Shown piece by piece: positions 9,689 to 18,419 of a stretch of DNA of 26,326 bases. The stretch spans positions 1 through 26,326 of IMG/VR virus record IMGVR_UViG_3300030390_001164. One strand, given 5' to 3'. Below the pieces are notes generated by a model that made no database searches, had not been told where the DNA came from, and worked only from the letters and a program-made list of their open reading frames with translations. Each line of letters opens with the position of its first letter. Within the stretch, counting starts at the first letter, position 1. Source of the DNA: a virus. Made by a program: the position numbers and the translations under genes.

Positions 9689-10423
9689 TTACATGCCTAA
9701 TGTTTTTAGTATACCACCTAAAGCACTTGACTCGGCTTGGTTAACCATTTCTTCTGTTTTCCATTCTCTATCACTAGCTGCATTTCTTTGTCTTCTTAAA
9801 TCATTTAACTTATCTTGATCTCTTCTTTCTTGAGCTTCAAATTCATAAGATAAACCTTTTGCTTCAGCTGTTTGCATTCTTCTTCCTTCTCCAATTTGTA
9901 CACCTTGTACCCTAGCTTGTTCAGCGTTTTGTAATCTTTCTAGTTGTTGTTGACCTGAAGCTTTCATTTTTTCATTAGCCGCTTCTTGTTTTTCTATACC
10001 AGCTGCAATACCTTTTTTACTTCTTAAAGCAGCTTGAGCTAAAGCAGTTGCTCCACCTGCACCTGCACCTGTAGCTCTAATAGTGTCTAGTGTATTTGCT
10101 AAAGCTATATCAGCTTCTTCAGCCTGCATTTTAGCAGCGCCTGTAGCAACGCTTAAGTTTGCAAATGGATTTGAAAGATTACCGCTAAGGTCTTTAGCTA
10201 ATGAACTAAGATCTTTAGCATTAGCATAAGGATTTATAACAGGTTGTCTATTGTTTTCTATAGTTTTTATACCGCTTGTTGCTATTCTTTTTTCTGTTCG
10301 CGCTTTTCTTCTTAATCTATATGCGTTTCTTTTAGCTTTATTACCACGCAATATAGTGCCAAGCAAACTTCCATAAATAAGATTAGGATCAGAGTTTAAT
10401 AATATGTTTAATATTTCTTCCAT
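9689..10423 (-). CDS. Probable small internal virion (ejection) protein, 244 aa
   Basis: The protein begins with a moderately hydrophobic segment (ILNILLNSDPNLIYGSLLGT, about 4-23) and a strongly basic stretch (KAKRNAYRLRRKARTEKR, about 29-46). An Ala/Gly-rich part follows (GAGAGGATALAQAALRSKKG, about 118-137). The rest is charged, Gln/Ala/Glu/Arg-rich helix likely to form coiled coils (ERLQNAEQARVQG). A small, Ala/Gln-rich, helical protein encoded after the nozzle genes and before very large helical proteins is the usual place for T7 gp14/P22 gp7-type ejection proteins, which leave the virion with the DNA and help form a channel in the cell envelope. There is no signal peptide cleavage site and no catalytic motif. 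The function is inferred from composition and order. Confidence 0.6.
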   Translation of the reverse strand: MEEILNILLNSDPNLIYGSLLGTILRGNKAKRNAYRLRRKARTEKRIATSGIKTIENNRQPVINPYANAKDLSSLAKDLSGNLSNPFANLSVATGAAKMQAEEADIALANTLDTIRATGAGAGGATALAQAALRSKKGIAAGIEKQEAANEKMKASGQQQLERLQNAEQARVQGVQIGEGRRMQTAEAKGLSYEFEAQERRDQDKLNDLRRQRNAASDREWKTEEMVNQAESSALGGILKTLGM

Positions 10424-10428
10424 TTGTT

Positions 10429-12048
10429 TTAGTATGATGATTCCACAATATCAGATGATACTGAAAATAGTTCTTTTTTTGTGCTGTTACTTCCTTTATT
10501 GTCAAGCTTCATTTTAATAGTTGCAAAAAATCCTTTTATACCTGATACATCTGCTCCAAACAAAACTTCTCCAGAAGTAGCAACAGAATTATTTACTAAA
10601 TTAGCAAAGTATTTGTTTTCTTTTCTTTTAAAATTGTTTACAAAAATATTAGCTTGTAAAGCTTGTAAATCAGCAAACGATGTTGTAGCTTTAGTTATTG
10701 GAAATGATACATCTCCTGAGCTAGCTTTTACACCATAAGGAACATCAACACCATTTATTGTTTGGCTTCCACCTAATAATTCCCAACCAGTTGCCCCTTC
10801 ATAATTAATAGTTTTAAAGTTTTTAACAAGTGAAGGTTGTGCATTTAATATTAAAGTAACATACGAATCTGATATTATATTGTAAAATTTTCCATAGTTT
10901 CCAGGTTGATTATGTCTCCACAAACTTCCTTTATTAAAACTATAAAAACTACTATTTAAGCTAACCATATAAGTAGGTCTGTAGCTGAAAAAACTAGTCC
11001 AACCTCTTACGTCTTCATCAAATGATAAAGTGCTATAACTAGACGGTGGATCATTGACAACGCCTAAAGTTTGTATAGATACTACATAGTTTTTAGTATG
11101 TATATCATAAGCTCCTACAACTCTAATATTAGTTTTAGTTAGTTCATCTCTAAAAAAGTCATGCATACCATAACTAGATATTTCAGTTATACCATCCATA
11201 GATAATCTACATATACAATTTCTTTTTCTATCTGCAAAATATTTTCTATAACCATAAACAGCAAAGCTATATGGATCTTTTGATATTCCATACTCACCAG
11301 CATAAGCAACAACAGCACCAATTACTAACCTACCTGATGTAGTAAGTGCAGCTCCTTCAGCGGTATATATAGCATCTTTATCTATTAATGCTTTACTTAC
11401 TTTGTCTTCTTGAAATATAATTAAATTAGTATCTTCAGCATATAATCTTTGTATAGAACCTTGTGCAGGATCAAGAGATCTTGTTATGCTTGAACCTACA
11501 GAAAACTGGTTTGTGTTGTTAACACCTGTTCTTGAATTAAATATACCAGAATATATTATTGAACTAATTCTATGTTGTTGTGCAAACGTATCTTCAACTA
11601 AATAAGCTTTAACACCAAAATCAACTGATGTATTATTATATCCTCCTCTTATTCTAGCTTCTTCTATATACCAGTCTTGACTTGGTGTAGCTGTACTTGA
11701 ATCATAATCCTGAGGTATATTATCAAAATTAATTATTGAACCAAAAGTAATGTTAGGTGTTCCAGTTACGGCTGGATTAGGCGCTGCTGCAACAACAAAA
11801 GATGTATCACTTATTCTTGATGTTATATAACTAGAATAATTTATTGTATCACCCGCACCACTAGTATATGTAAAAGTAATTTCTTGGCCTACATTCATTT
11901 GAACAGCGGTAAGGGCGGATCCTATTACAAAAGTAGTTGTACTATTAGAAACATATGCGCTTGTTGAATTTGGAGCAACATCTGTAATAGTCTTGATTTT
12001 TTTTAACCAGAATGTGTTAAAGTAATTTACTTCAATTGTTGCTGCCAT
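10429..12048 (-). CDS. Tail hub/nozzle beta-propeller-type protein, 539 aa
   Basis: It follows the 1476-aa gene after 32 bases. Residues 1-20 (YFNTFWLKKI) are followed by a Thr/Ser/Val-rich insert (about 25-105). The main body starts at DWYIEEARIRGGYNNTSVDF (125-144). Typical repeated beta-strand segments follow: TNLIIFQEDKVSKALIDKD, GEYGISKDPYSFAVYGYRKY (251-270), and CRLSMDGITEISSYGMHDFF (280-299). Next comes LSFDEDVRGWTSFFSYRPTY (341-360), an F-x-E-x-x-x-G-W-T-S-F pattern common in T7 gp12/P22 gp10-like nozzles. The C-terminus is a small Ser/Lys-rich beta region. The two genes together seem to contain what single nozzle proteins hold in relatives. It would form part of the DNA exit channel below the connector. 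The stop is TAA, 5 bases before the next ATG. Confidence 0.72.
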   Translation of the reverse strand: MAATIEVNYFNTFWLKKIKTITDVAPNSTSAYVSNSTTTFVIGSALTAVQMNVGQEITFTYTSGAGDTINYSSYITSRISDTSFVVAAAPNPAVTGTPNITFGSIINFDNIPQDYDSSTATPSQDWYIEEARIRGGYNNTSVDFGVKAYLVEDTFAQQHRISSIIYSGIFNSRTGVNNTNQFSVGSSITRSLDPAQGSIQRLYAEDTNLIIFQEDKVSKALIDKDAIYTAEGAALTTSGRLVIGAVVAYAGEYGISKDPYSFAVYGYRKYFADRKRNCICRLSMDGITEISSYGMHDFFRDELTKTNIRVVGAYDIHTKNYVVSIQTLGVVNDPPSSYSTLSFDEDVRGWTSFFSYRPTYMVSLNSSFYSFNKGSLWRHNQPGNYGKFYNIISDSYVTLILNAQPSLVKNFKTINYEGATGWELLGGSQTINGVDVPYGVKASSGDVSFPITKATTSFADLQALQANIFVNNFKRKENKYFANLVNNSVATSGEVLFGADVSGIKGFFATIKMKLDNKGSNSTKKELFSVSSDIVESSY

Positions 12049-12080
12049 AATTTATTATCACTTATTTTTAAACATTATTA

Positions 12081-15000
12081 CTATGATATAGATCTTGGAA
12101 AACCATAAAAAGTGTTACAAGCTTGCACAAAGTTTTGTGACCAAAGGCTTGGCTCATAAACTTTAGCATTTGTTGCTACAAATCTTGATGAAAAGATAAA
12201 TTTAGTATCACCACCTGTTGTTCCGTGGTAAGGTGACGAACCATGTGTTATAAAGGCTCTATAATTACTTACACCACTTCCAGCATCTGCAAATGTAATA
12301 GTAGACGTAAGAGCGCTGGTGCTGTAAAATTGAGTTACATATTTACCGTAAGGCACGTGAGAATATCCATATGTTGTGCTACTTACAAACGAAGGGCAAA
12401 AGAAATTATTTCCTCCATTAGCTGCTGTACCTATTTTATATTGATATGATTGAACAACTCCAGCGGCCGAAGGATTTGTTGTAGGAGCAAAATCTACTCC
12501 GTTTTCAATTACACAAGTACTATAGTATAAGTCATTAGAATTAACCCATGCAGCTAAAGCATTTACTTGAGCTGGTGCCGTGCTGTTGTCTGCGTCTGCA
12601 GCAACAATAAGATATTCACCCGTTTGATTATATGCTAAAACAAACTGCTTGTAATATGTTCCAACACCTCCAGGTCCAGCCGTAGCATTTGTACTTACTG
12701 GCATTTTTAAACCTTTTCCACCGTTAGCAGTGTTGTCAAATGTAATATTATTTAAATCAACTATAGCCGTCCAGTTAGAACTGCTATTTGCTCTATGATA
12801 TACTCTCCAGTAAACTTCACCCACAAGTCCAGAAGAAGGAGTGCCCGATGTATAAGTCATGTCAGCGTTTAAAGATAGTGATAAAGTTCCTTTTGTTAAA
12901 GCGCTACCTAGTTTAAATATTGTATTAGTTTCAGAAGCATCACCAGTTTGTGCTGTGCTTGGAATTGCAACAGCGGTTGATCCGTTAAAAAAATCACTAG
13001 CACTTAAAGTGTTATCAGATAAATACCAAACACCTGTAATACCAGACGAAGCATTAAACTTAGTTCTTAAAGCTTTTTGAGCAGCAGCAGGAGCAACCAT
13101 ATCAATAGGTCCAGTTTGACAACCAGATCTTATACTTGTATTAGCTTGTATTGGCCCTACATTTATTATTTGGTTTTTATTAGGACTAGTTGATAAACTT
13201 CCTGTGCCAGCGTTACCACTAGCATCAACAGCATCTTCTACTTTTAAAACTAAAGTGTGAGAACCTGAGGGCGCGTTGTTTGTTGGTGTTTGAGAAATAT
13301 TACCATTGTTAGGATTTATTTGAAAAGCAGGTGAACCATTTCCACCAGTTGGATTACCTGAAACAATAGACCATTTTAAACCTAACAACTTATCAGCTGC
13401 AGATCCAGAGCTACCGTTTACGGCTGTAGTATTTTGGCCAGGCATACCACTAGGAGAACCACCTTCCTCATCAACAGTTATACTTATTGTCGGTAAAGGG
13501 TTTTGAGTAAAAGTTGGTATTGCATTTTCTAATTTAACGTTTGCTATTGTTAACGTTGGAGTTGCACCTGGTGCTAAACTAGAAGAAAGTGATAATATTT
13601 CTATAAAAAAGCTGTAAACATCTTGTGAATCACTATCGTTTATAAATGTTTCTGTATTTTTTAATTGTATTGTATATGATTTTGTTGTACTATTTTGAAC
13701 TATTTTAAATAAAGTATCAGGCGGGTTAGTTTGTCCAAAATCTATTTGGTTTTGAATCAATCCAGTTGCTACAGATGTATAGTATGCACTAATTATTTTT
13801 GTTGGATGTGATGCGTTAAACGGTACGCCTTCGTTTGATACAGGAAAAAAAGGATCAGTTAGTGAATGACCAGCAACATCACTTTCTATAAATTGAAAAT
13901 TATCAGCTGTAAAAGCAACAGGTGCGTCGGAGCCAGTAGCTTCATCAGCATTTAAATCTGCAATTAAACCTACAGTATTTGTTTCCCAAAATATATCTAA
14001 AAGTGAATCATCAGGATCAGTTTCATATATAGCTAAAAAGGGTTCCATAGTACCCGTTAATACACCTATTTGTTTAGACGTAGATAATCTTCCTATTAAA
14101 GGTTTTGTGTCTAATTGATATAGATTAGCTATGCCTGTGGCATTTAAATTAGATATATTCATGTTTGAATCATCAGACGTAGCTATGCTTACTGCTGTGT
14201 CTGTTAATATACCTGGGAAAAATTGTACATTTGTAGTTGCTGAATTGTTTTGAACTCTACCGTGTAGTTGAACAGAACTTCTAAACTGTCTTTGTTGATC
14301 AGAAACTTCGTTTAAATCTCTAGGAACTTTATTTATATTATCATTAATTAAAACAATATTAGCTGTTTTGTTGTTTTCGTTTAAAGGAAAAGCAATATCA
14401 CCTGCATCTATATCAGGATAACCATTTAATATACCAGGCAAATATACATTGTAATAATCTTGCTCTGTTTGTTTTACAACTATTTTGTAAGAATACCAAC
14501 CTATAGGATTTATATCATATGAAAATTTTATATCTGCTGATGAACCAAGAAGAGTATTATTTGAATAGCTAGAGTTTACTCTACCATCTGTAGGCACAGT
14601 ATATACAGCACCACTGTTTGTTACAGTACCAACTTTAACGTAATCTATATATTCACCTCTTAAGTAGTCTCCTTCTGTAGGTACAGTCACATTAGATGGC
14701 GTGTTAGAATTATCAAGAGTAAATTGATATTGCGTATCTGAAATAACTGTTGGAGCACTTGTTATTGCAAAACCCGTAGAATTAGTTGGGATTGCATAAA
14801 GCCCAGGTTTACCTTCGGTAAAATTAGGATATTCTGTTGTTGTGCTTGTTATAGGTTCTGTAACTGAAATCTGTAATGTATCTCCAAGCCAAGATTTTAT
14901 ATCTGATTCAACACTATTGTAAGGAGAAAATAAAGTTGAACCTAAGTTAGGTTGTGTTTTTCTTACTGAAGATAAAATAACAGGTGATGTTCTACCATAT

Positions 15001-16511
15001 TTATCAGAAAGAACAAAACCAACTTGATAATTTCTATTTTGTTTTAACGAGTGGTTAGGATATTCAACCCAGCTATTATTATTTTTTCCACCTTTATCTA
15101 CAACTTGAACATCATATTGAATTGATTCAGGTGCTGTATATGCGTTTCTAAAATTACCATACATAATTCTATTACCTGCAGTTTCCTGACTTAAAGCTCT
15201 TACTGGTACAACATCATATACTCTAGTTGTTTGATCTGATGGTAAAGTTTTGTATGGTTTACGTGACTGATAGTTATAACTAAAAATATTATTAGTGGTA
15301 TCAGCTGTTATATTACTATTGCTTAAGTTTTCTAGCACTTTTATTGAAGCACCATCAGATTCTTTATATAAAATGTCAATAGAAGATATTTTATAAACAC
15401 TACTTAATTGGTTTATTAAACAAGGTAAAGTTATTAACAACTCTATGTTATTAACATTGTTTTCCATCCAATCCAATATGGTACTCCTATACGCATCGTC
15501 TTCGTTGCCGTTAATAAAATAACCTTTTTGTTTAGGTATATATGCGATTTGTGTAAACGGAGCCATTAAAGAATATTCTCCATCATCAAATCTATATCTA
15601 TAGCTAAACCTAACAAACTTACTCTCTAGATAATCAGGATCTCCAGGCCAAGTAGCGTCTGAAGATTTATTGGTCATTGTAGATATAAGAAATGTAAATA
15701 TATCACCAGCAACAGGAGCTGTAATAGCTTTAGACAAGGTAACTGTTGTTATTTCATTAGGCGCAGAACCACTTTTAACAGCACTTAAAACCGTTATATA
15801 ATCAGAACTAGCTACTTTTACTGTTCCTGTAGAGTTAGTACTCATTAACGACATGCCGGGTAATATGTTATCGTTCTTGCTAACAACAAAAGTTGTTGTA
15901 GTAGGTGCTGGGCTAGCTAATACCGTTCCACTAGCTTTTTTAAATAAATTAATAGGCAGGTAAGGATTGTATTTAGCAACACTTAATTGATCTTCATTAG
16001 TGTAGTAATTTGATAATCCACTGTCTGGACTTATGTTTACTTTTCTAGGAGAGTTTCTATTATCAGTAAAGAACAATAAATTTTCTATTAAACTTACTTG
16101 TATTGGATTTGTTGTAGAAAAATTTAAAAATACATTATCAACTATAACATCCGCATAAGTAGCTCCAGGAGTAAACGCATAAATAATACATCTTTTATTA
16201 GAAGGAGTTGTAGTTGGTAAAGTATCTGGATTTGCGTCTGTATAATTAGTAGAAAATATATATAGTTTACCCGTATACTCATCTGACAAATATCCAATAA
16301 CAACCATGTCATTAGGTAAGGTAGGTGTTATTAAACCTGTAGCAGTCATAAGCGTATTACCTAAAACGTTTTCTACTGAACCTATGTCATCTTCCTCAGA
16401 CTTACCAACAGATATATTCTGCGCATCTCTATACTCGCCGTTAGGAACCAACCTATCGTCCAAGTCTTTATTCATCTTGGACTTTAGAAAACTATTCTTT
16501 ATTTCTGCCAT
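12081..16511 (-). CDS. Large tail-nozzle/stabilization-type protein with cadherin-like domain, 1476 aa
   Basis: The N-terminus (KSKMNKDLDDRLVPNGEYRD, then AQNISVGKSEEDD and SVENVLGN) matches the opening of P22 gp10/crAss-like stabilization proteins, which form the short-tail nozzle. A conserved-looking block is FVRFSYRYRFDDGEYSLMAP (299-318), preceded by an apparent inserted Thr/Ser-rich module (about 196-274) that contains ILPGMSLMS. Further beta-rich sequence runs to about 850, including SLLDIFWETNTVGLIADLN. Residues about 995-1118 look cadherin-like, with AFQINPNNGNISQTPTNN and HTLVLKVEDAVDASG. Residues 1119-1476 form a separate Gly/Ser/Asn/Tyr-rich domain with four Cys, possibly an adhesin or receptor-binding part. 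No signal peptide or membrane helix is seen. It probably works with the next gene's product at the tail tip. The nozzle call is fair; the adhesin role is inference. Confidence 0.72.
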   Translation of the reverse strand: MAEIKNSFLKSKMNKDLDDRLVPNGEYRDAQNISVGKSEEDDIGSVENVLGNTLMTATGLITPTLPNDMVVIGYLSDEYTGKLYIFSTNYTDANPDTLPTTTPSNKRCIIYAFTPGATYADVIVDNVFLNFSTTNPIQVSLIENLLFFTDNRNSPRKVNISPDSGLSNYYTNEDQLSVAKYNPYLPINLFKKASGTVLASPAPTTTTFVVSKNDNILPGMSLMSTNSTGTVKVASSDYITVLSAVKSGSAPNEITTVTLSKAITAPVAGDIFTFLISTMTNKSSDATWPGDPDYLESKFVRFSYRYRFDDGEYSLMAPFTQIAYIPKQKGYFINGNEDDAYRSTILDWMENNVNNIELLITLPCLINQLSSVYKISSIDILYKESDGASIKVLENLSNSNITADTTNNIFSYNYQSRKPYKTLPSDQTTRVYDVVPVRALSQETAGNRIMYGNFRNAYTAPESIQYDVQVVDKGGKNNNSWVEYPNHSLKQNRNYQVGFVLSDKYGRTSPVILSSVRKTQPNLGSTLFSPYNSVESDIKSWLGDTLQISVTEPITSTTTEYPNFTEGKPGLYAIPTNSTGFAITSAPTVISDTQYQFTLDNSNTPSNVTVPTEGDYLRGEYIDYVKVGTVTNSGAVYTVPTDGRVNSSYSNNTLLGSSADIKFSYDINPIGWYSYKIVVKQTEQDYYNVYLPGILNGYPDIDAGDIAFPLNENNKTANIVLINDNINKVPRDLNEVSDQQRQFRSSVQLHGRVQNNSATTNVQFFPGILTDTAVSIATSDDSNMNISNLNATGIANLYQLDTKPLIGRLSTSKQIGVLTGTMEPFLAIYETDPDDSLLDIFWETNTVGLIADLNADEATGSDAPVAFTADNFQFIESDVAGHSLTDPFFPVSNEGVPFNASHPTKIISAYYTSVATGLIQNQIDFGQTNPPDTLFKIVQNSTTKSYTIQLKNTETFINDSDSQDVYSFFIEILSLSSSLAPGATPTLTIANVKLENAIPTFTQNPLPTISITVDEEGGSPSGMPGQNTTAVNGSSGSAADKLLGLKWSIVSGNPTGGNGSPAFQINPNNGNISQTPTNNAPSGSHTLVLKVEDAVDASGNAGTGSLSTSPNKNQIINVGPIQANTSIRSGCQTGPIDMVAPAAAQKALRTKFNASSGITGVWYLSDNTLSASDFFNGSTAVAIPSTAQTGDASETNTIFKLGSALTKGTLSLSLNADMTYTSGTPSSGLVGEVYWRVYHRANSSSNWTAIVDLNNITFDNTANGGKGLKMPVSTNATAGPGGVGTYYKQFVLAYNQTGEYLIVAADADNSTAPAQVNALAAWVNSNDLYYSTCVIENGVDFAPTTNPSAAGVVQSYQYKIGTAANGGNNFFCPSFVSSTTYGYSHVPYGKYVTQFYSTSALTSTITFADAGSGVSNYRAFITHGSSPYHGTTGGDTKFIFSSRFVATNAKVYEPSLWSQNFVQACNTFYGFPRSIS

Positions 16512-16514
16512 GTA

Positions 16515-18413
16515 TTAAAATTTAAGCCACTTAGATTTACCTCTCATAACTTGAATTATTTGATCAAGTTTTATGTTAGATAATCTTATTTTAGCATTTC
16601 TTAGTTTAGCGCTTCTTTCTTGTTTAAATCTTCTAACAATATATTCTTGTACATTAGCTGAAACACTTAGTATAGCGTGTATAATGTGAGAATATAAAGC
16701 TTCTTCTGCCATTTTTGGTATACGCGTATCCATTTCATATGCGTTACCATCTGAAATATACTCAATAAGAACTATTTTATTTTTTAAATTGTTTGTAAAA
16801 GTAAACATACCTTTTCTTTCATCAATAGTAAACCACCCGTTTCTTTGGCTTAGTTCAGGATTCATACCATATCTTTGACCTAGCCAAGTTGTGTAACCAT
16901 CTCCCCACATTGTTCTATATATATCAGCCACTTCACTTCCTTGATTAGACATTAAAGCTCCACTAATTCTAGCTGGATCAGTTCCAGCCCATCTTTCATT
17001 TATAACAGATGTTCCTTCAATATTCTCTTCAATACTATCTTGCGTTGGCACACCTTTATTATCTTGAACAGGCATCTCATAAGGATTGCTTGTTAATGTA
17101 TTTGCTGGAAATATAGTATGTTGTACGCCTAGTTCATCTATCCAAGATAATCTAACATAATTAACAAAATCTTGAGGAATTATAATAGATAAATTAGGTG
17201 GTATACTTACTTCTTGTGATTTAATACTTTGTAATGTATCATAACTAAACTCTTGTAAGCCACGTTTAGCGTGAAACACAACATCAGATTTCTTTACGCT
17301 AGGTATAAGTTTACCTGCACCTACGTATGCAATTAAAAAATTATCTATAATGTCATGCAAAGTTGTATAACCATAACTACCATTGTTATCGTGCATGGTA
17401 TCCTCATTTAATTGTATTTTTAAATAAGTTCCAGCCGCTAAAAACACATTAACAGTAACTATGTTATTTATAGCTGTAAAAGGGCTAGCATTGCTAAACG
17501 TTAAAATTTCAGCGTCAACAACTGTAGCGTTTTTATTAAGAGTTATTTCTTGTTTAAAAAAGGTATAAGCTCCGTTGCTATCAGCTCTTTGCGTCATTAC
17601 TTTACTTAATACTATAACGCTTCTACCTCCAGTACTTGTATTGCTCACAACTATAGTACCACTTGATATATATGGTCCGCTCACACCCATACCAGCAACT
17701 ATATTAGCATTGTACGCACTTAATGTAAGAGTTGTAGTACCTGTAATTGCTGGTTGAAACCTAATAAGCATACCAATAGTTGTTCCATTTTGAAGCTTAT
17801 TCCAGTTTACAGTTGTTACGCCAGCATTGGTGCTTACGCTTGTAACACGAGTTGGAGGATCATATGTAGTCCATGTGTCGGGAGGTAAAGGATCGTCAAC
17901 TACAGCATTAGAGCCTAAAGCTAATATATTACTTGTAATATTTGTGGTCATTATAACACTATACTCATCTAATATAGAAGCAATATTACCTGTAACAAAC
18001 GGAACATAAGCATTTCCACTTATTGAAGCTCCAGGATTTATCGTAGAAAGAACAGTTGTTCCAGCATCCACACCAACACCTGTGACTACCATGCCAGTTT
18101 GTATGTCTTGATTGTATGCGGTTAAATCTACTGTTGTACTTGCTAAACCAGTAGCATTTACAACCGTGCCTTTTTCGCTTGATAAAGCTGGTGTAAGCTC
18201 TGTCCACACGTTTGCGTCAGGGCTTGTAAATATTTTAAAGTTATTTTTATTATAATTACCTGTAAGAGGATCAGAACCTCCAAAAACTAATTCAGTGTCA
18301 AAGGTAGATGTAAAAGTTTTACCTTCACCTGTACTATCTATATAAAACTGCTGAGCTCCAGCGTAATATTGTCTATTAGTTTCGGTTATTAAACCACCAT
18401 TAGGTCTTGACAT
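16515..18413 (-). CDS. Probable tail adaptor/connector protein, 632 aa, with duplicated beta module
   Basis: Three parts are visible. Residues 1-90 have aromatic-rich segments (NRQYYAGAQQFYID). Residues 90-330 are Thr/Ser/Val/Gly-rich, with two related copies of a small module: TVDLTAYNQDIQTGMVV (from 94) and TLTLSAYNANIVAGMGV (from 228). From about 350 to the end the chain is different: HDIIDNFLIAYVGAGKLI, HAKRGLQEFSYDTLQSIKSQ, then IPQDFVNYVRLSWIDELG, and a strongly basic helical end (RFKQERSAKLRNAKIRLSN). The C-terminal part has the feel of a T7 gp11/P22 gp4-type adaptor that docks below the portal, with the variable beta region as surface decoration. The stop lies 3 bases before the next ATG. 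The adaptor role is inferred; structural status is well supported by context. Confidence 0.65.
   Translation of the reverse strand: MSRPNGGLITETNRQYYAGAQQFYIDSTGEGKTFTSTFDTELVFGGSDPLTGNYNKNNFKIFTSPDANVWTELTPALSSEKGTVVNATGLASTTVDLTAYNQDIQTGMVVTGVGVDAGTTVLSTINPGASISGNAYVPFVTGNIASILDEYSVIMTTNITSNILALGSNAVVDDPLPPDTWTTYDPPTRVTSVSTNAGVTTVNWNKLQNGTTIGMLIRFQPAITGTTTLTLSAYNANIVAGMGVSGPYISSGTIVVSNTSTGGRSVIVLSKVMTQRADSNGAYTFFKQEITLNKNATVVDAEILTFSNASPFTAINNIVTVNVFLAAGTYLKIQLNEDTMHDNNGSYGYTTLHDIIDNFLIAYVGAGKLIPSVKKSDVVFHAKRGLQEFSYDTLQSIKSQEVSIPPNLSIIIPQDFVNYVRLSWIDELGVQHTIFPANTLTSNPYEMPVQDNKGVPTQDSIEENIEGTSVINERWAGTDPARISGALMSNQGSEVADIYRTMWGDGYTTWLGQRYGMNPELSQRNGWFTIDERKGMFTFTNNLKNKIVLIEYISDGNAYEMDTRIPKMAEEALYSHIIHAILSVSANVQEYIVRRFKQERSAKLRNAKIRLSNIKLDQIIQVMRGKSKWLKF
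17643..17732 (-). repeat. Beta module copy B inside the 632-aa gene (residues 228-257)
   Basis: This is the second copy of the module, LSAYNANIVAGMGVSGPYIS followed by SGTIVVS. The protein similarity is clear but the DNA is diverged, so the duplication is old or the copies arrived separately. Confidence 0.6.
18045..18131 (-). repeat. Beta module copy A inside the 632-aa gene (residues 95-123)
   Basis: It encodes a segment of pattern L-T-A-Y-N-x-x-I-x-x-G-M-x-V-x-G and then a GT(T/I)V segment. It aligns without gaps to copy B (17643-17732), sharing AYN, I, GM, V, G, GT, V and S at the same spacing. Confidence 0.6.
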
Positions 18414-18419
18414 GTTTTA

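Noticed and set aside
17986-18207. 73-aa minus-strand frame rich in Cys and Trp
   Set aside because: It is an alternative frame inside the 632-aa gene, with odd composition and no room for independent translation signals.
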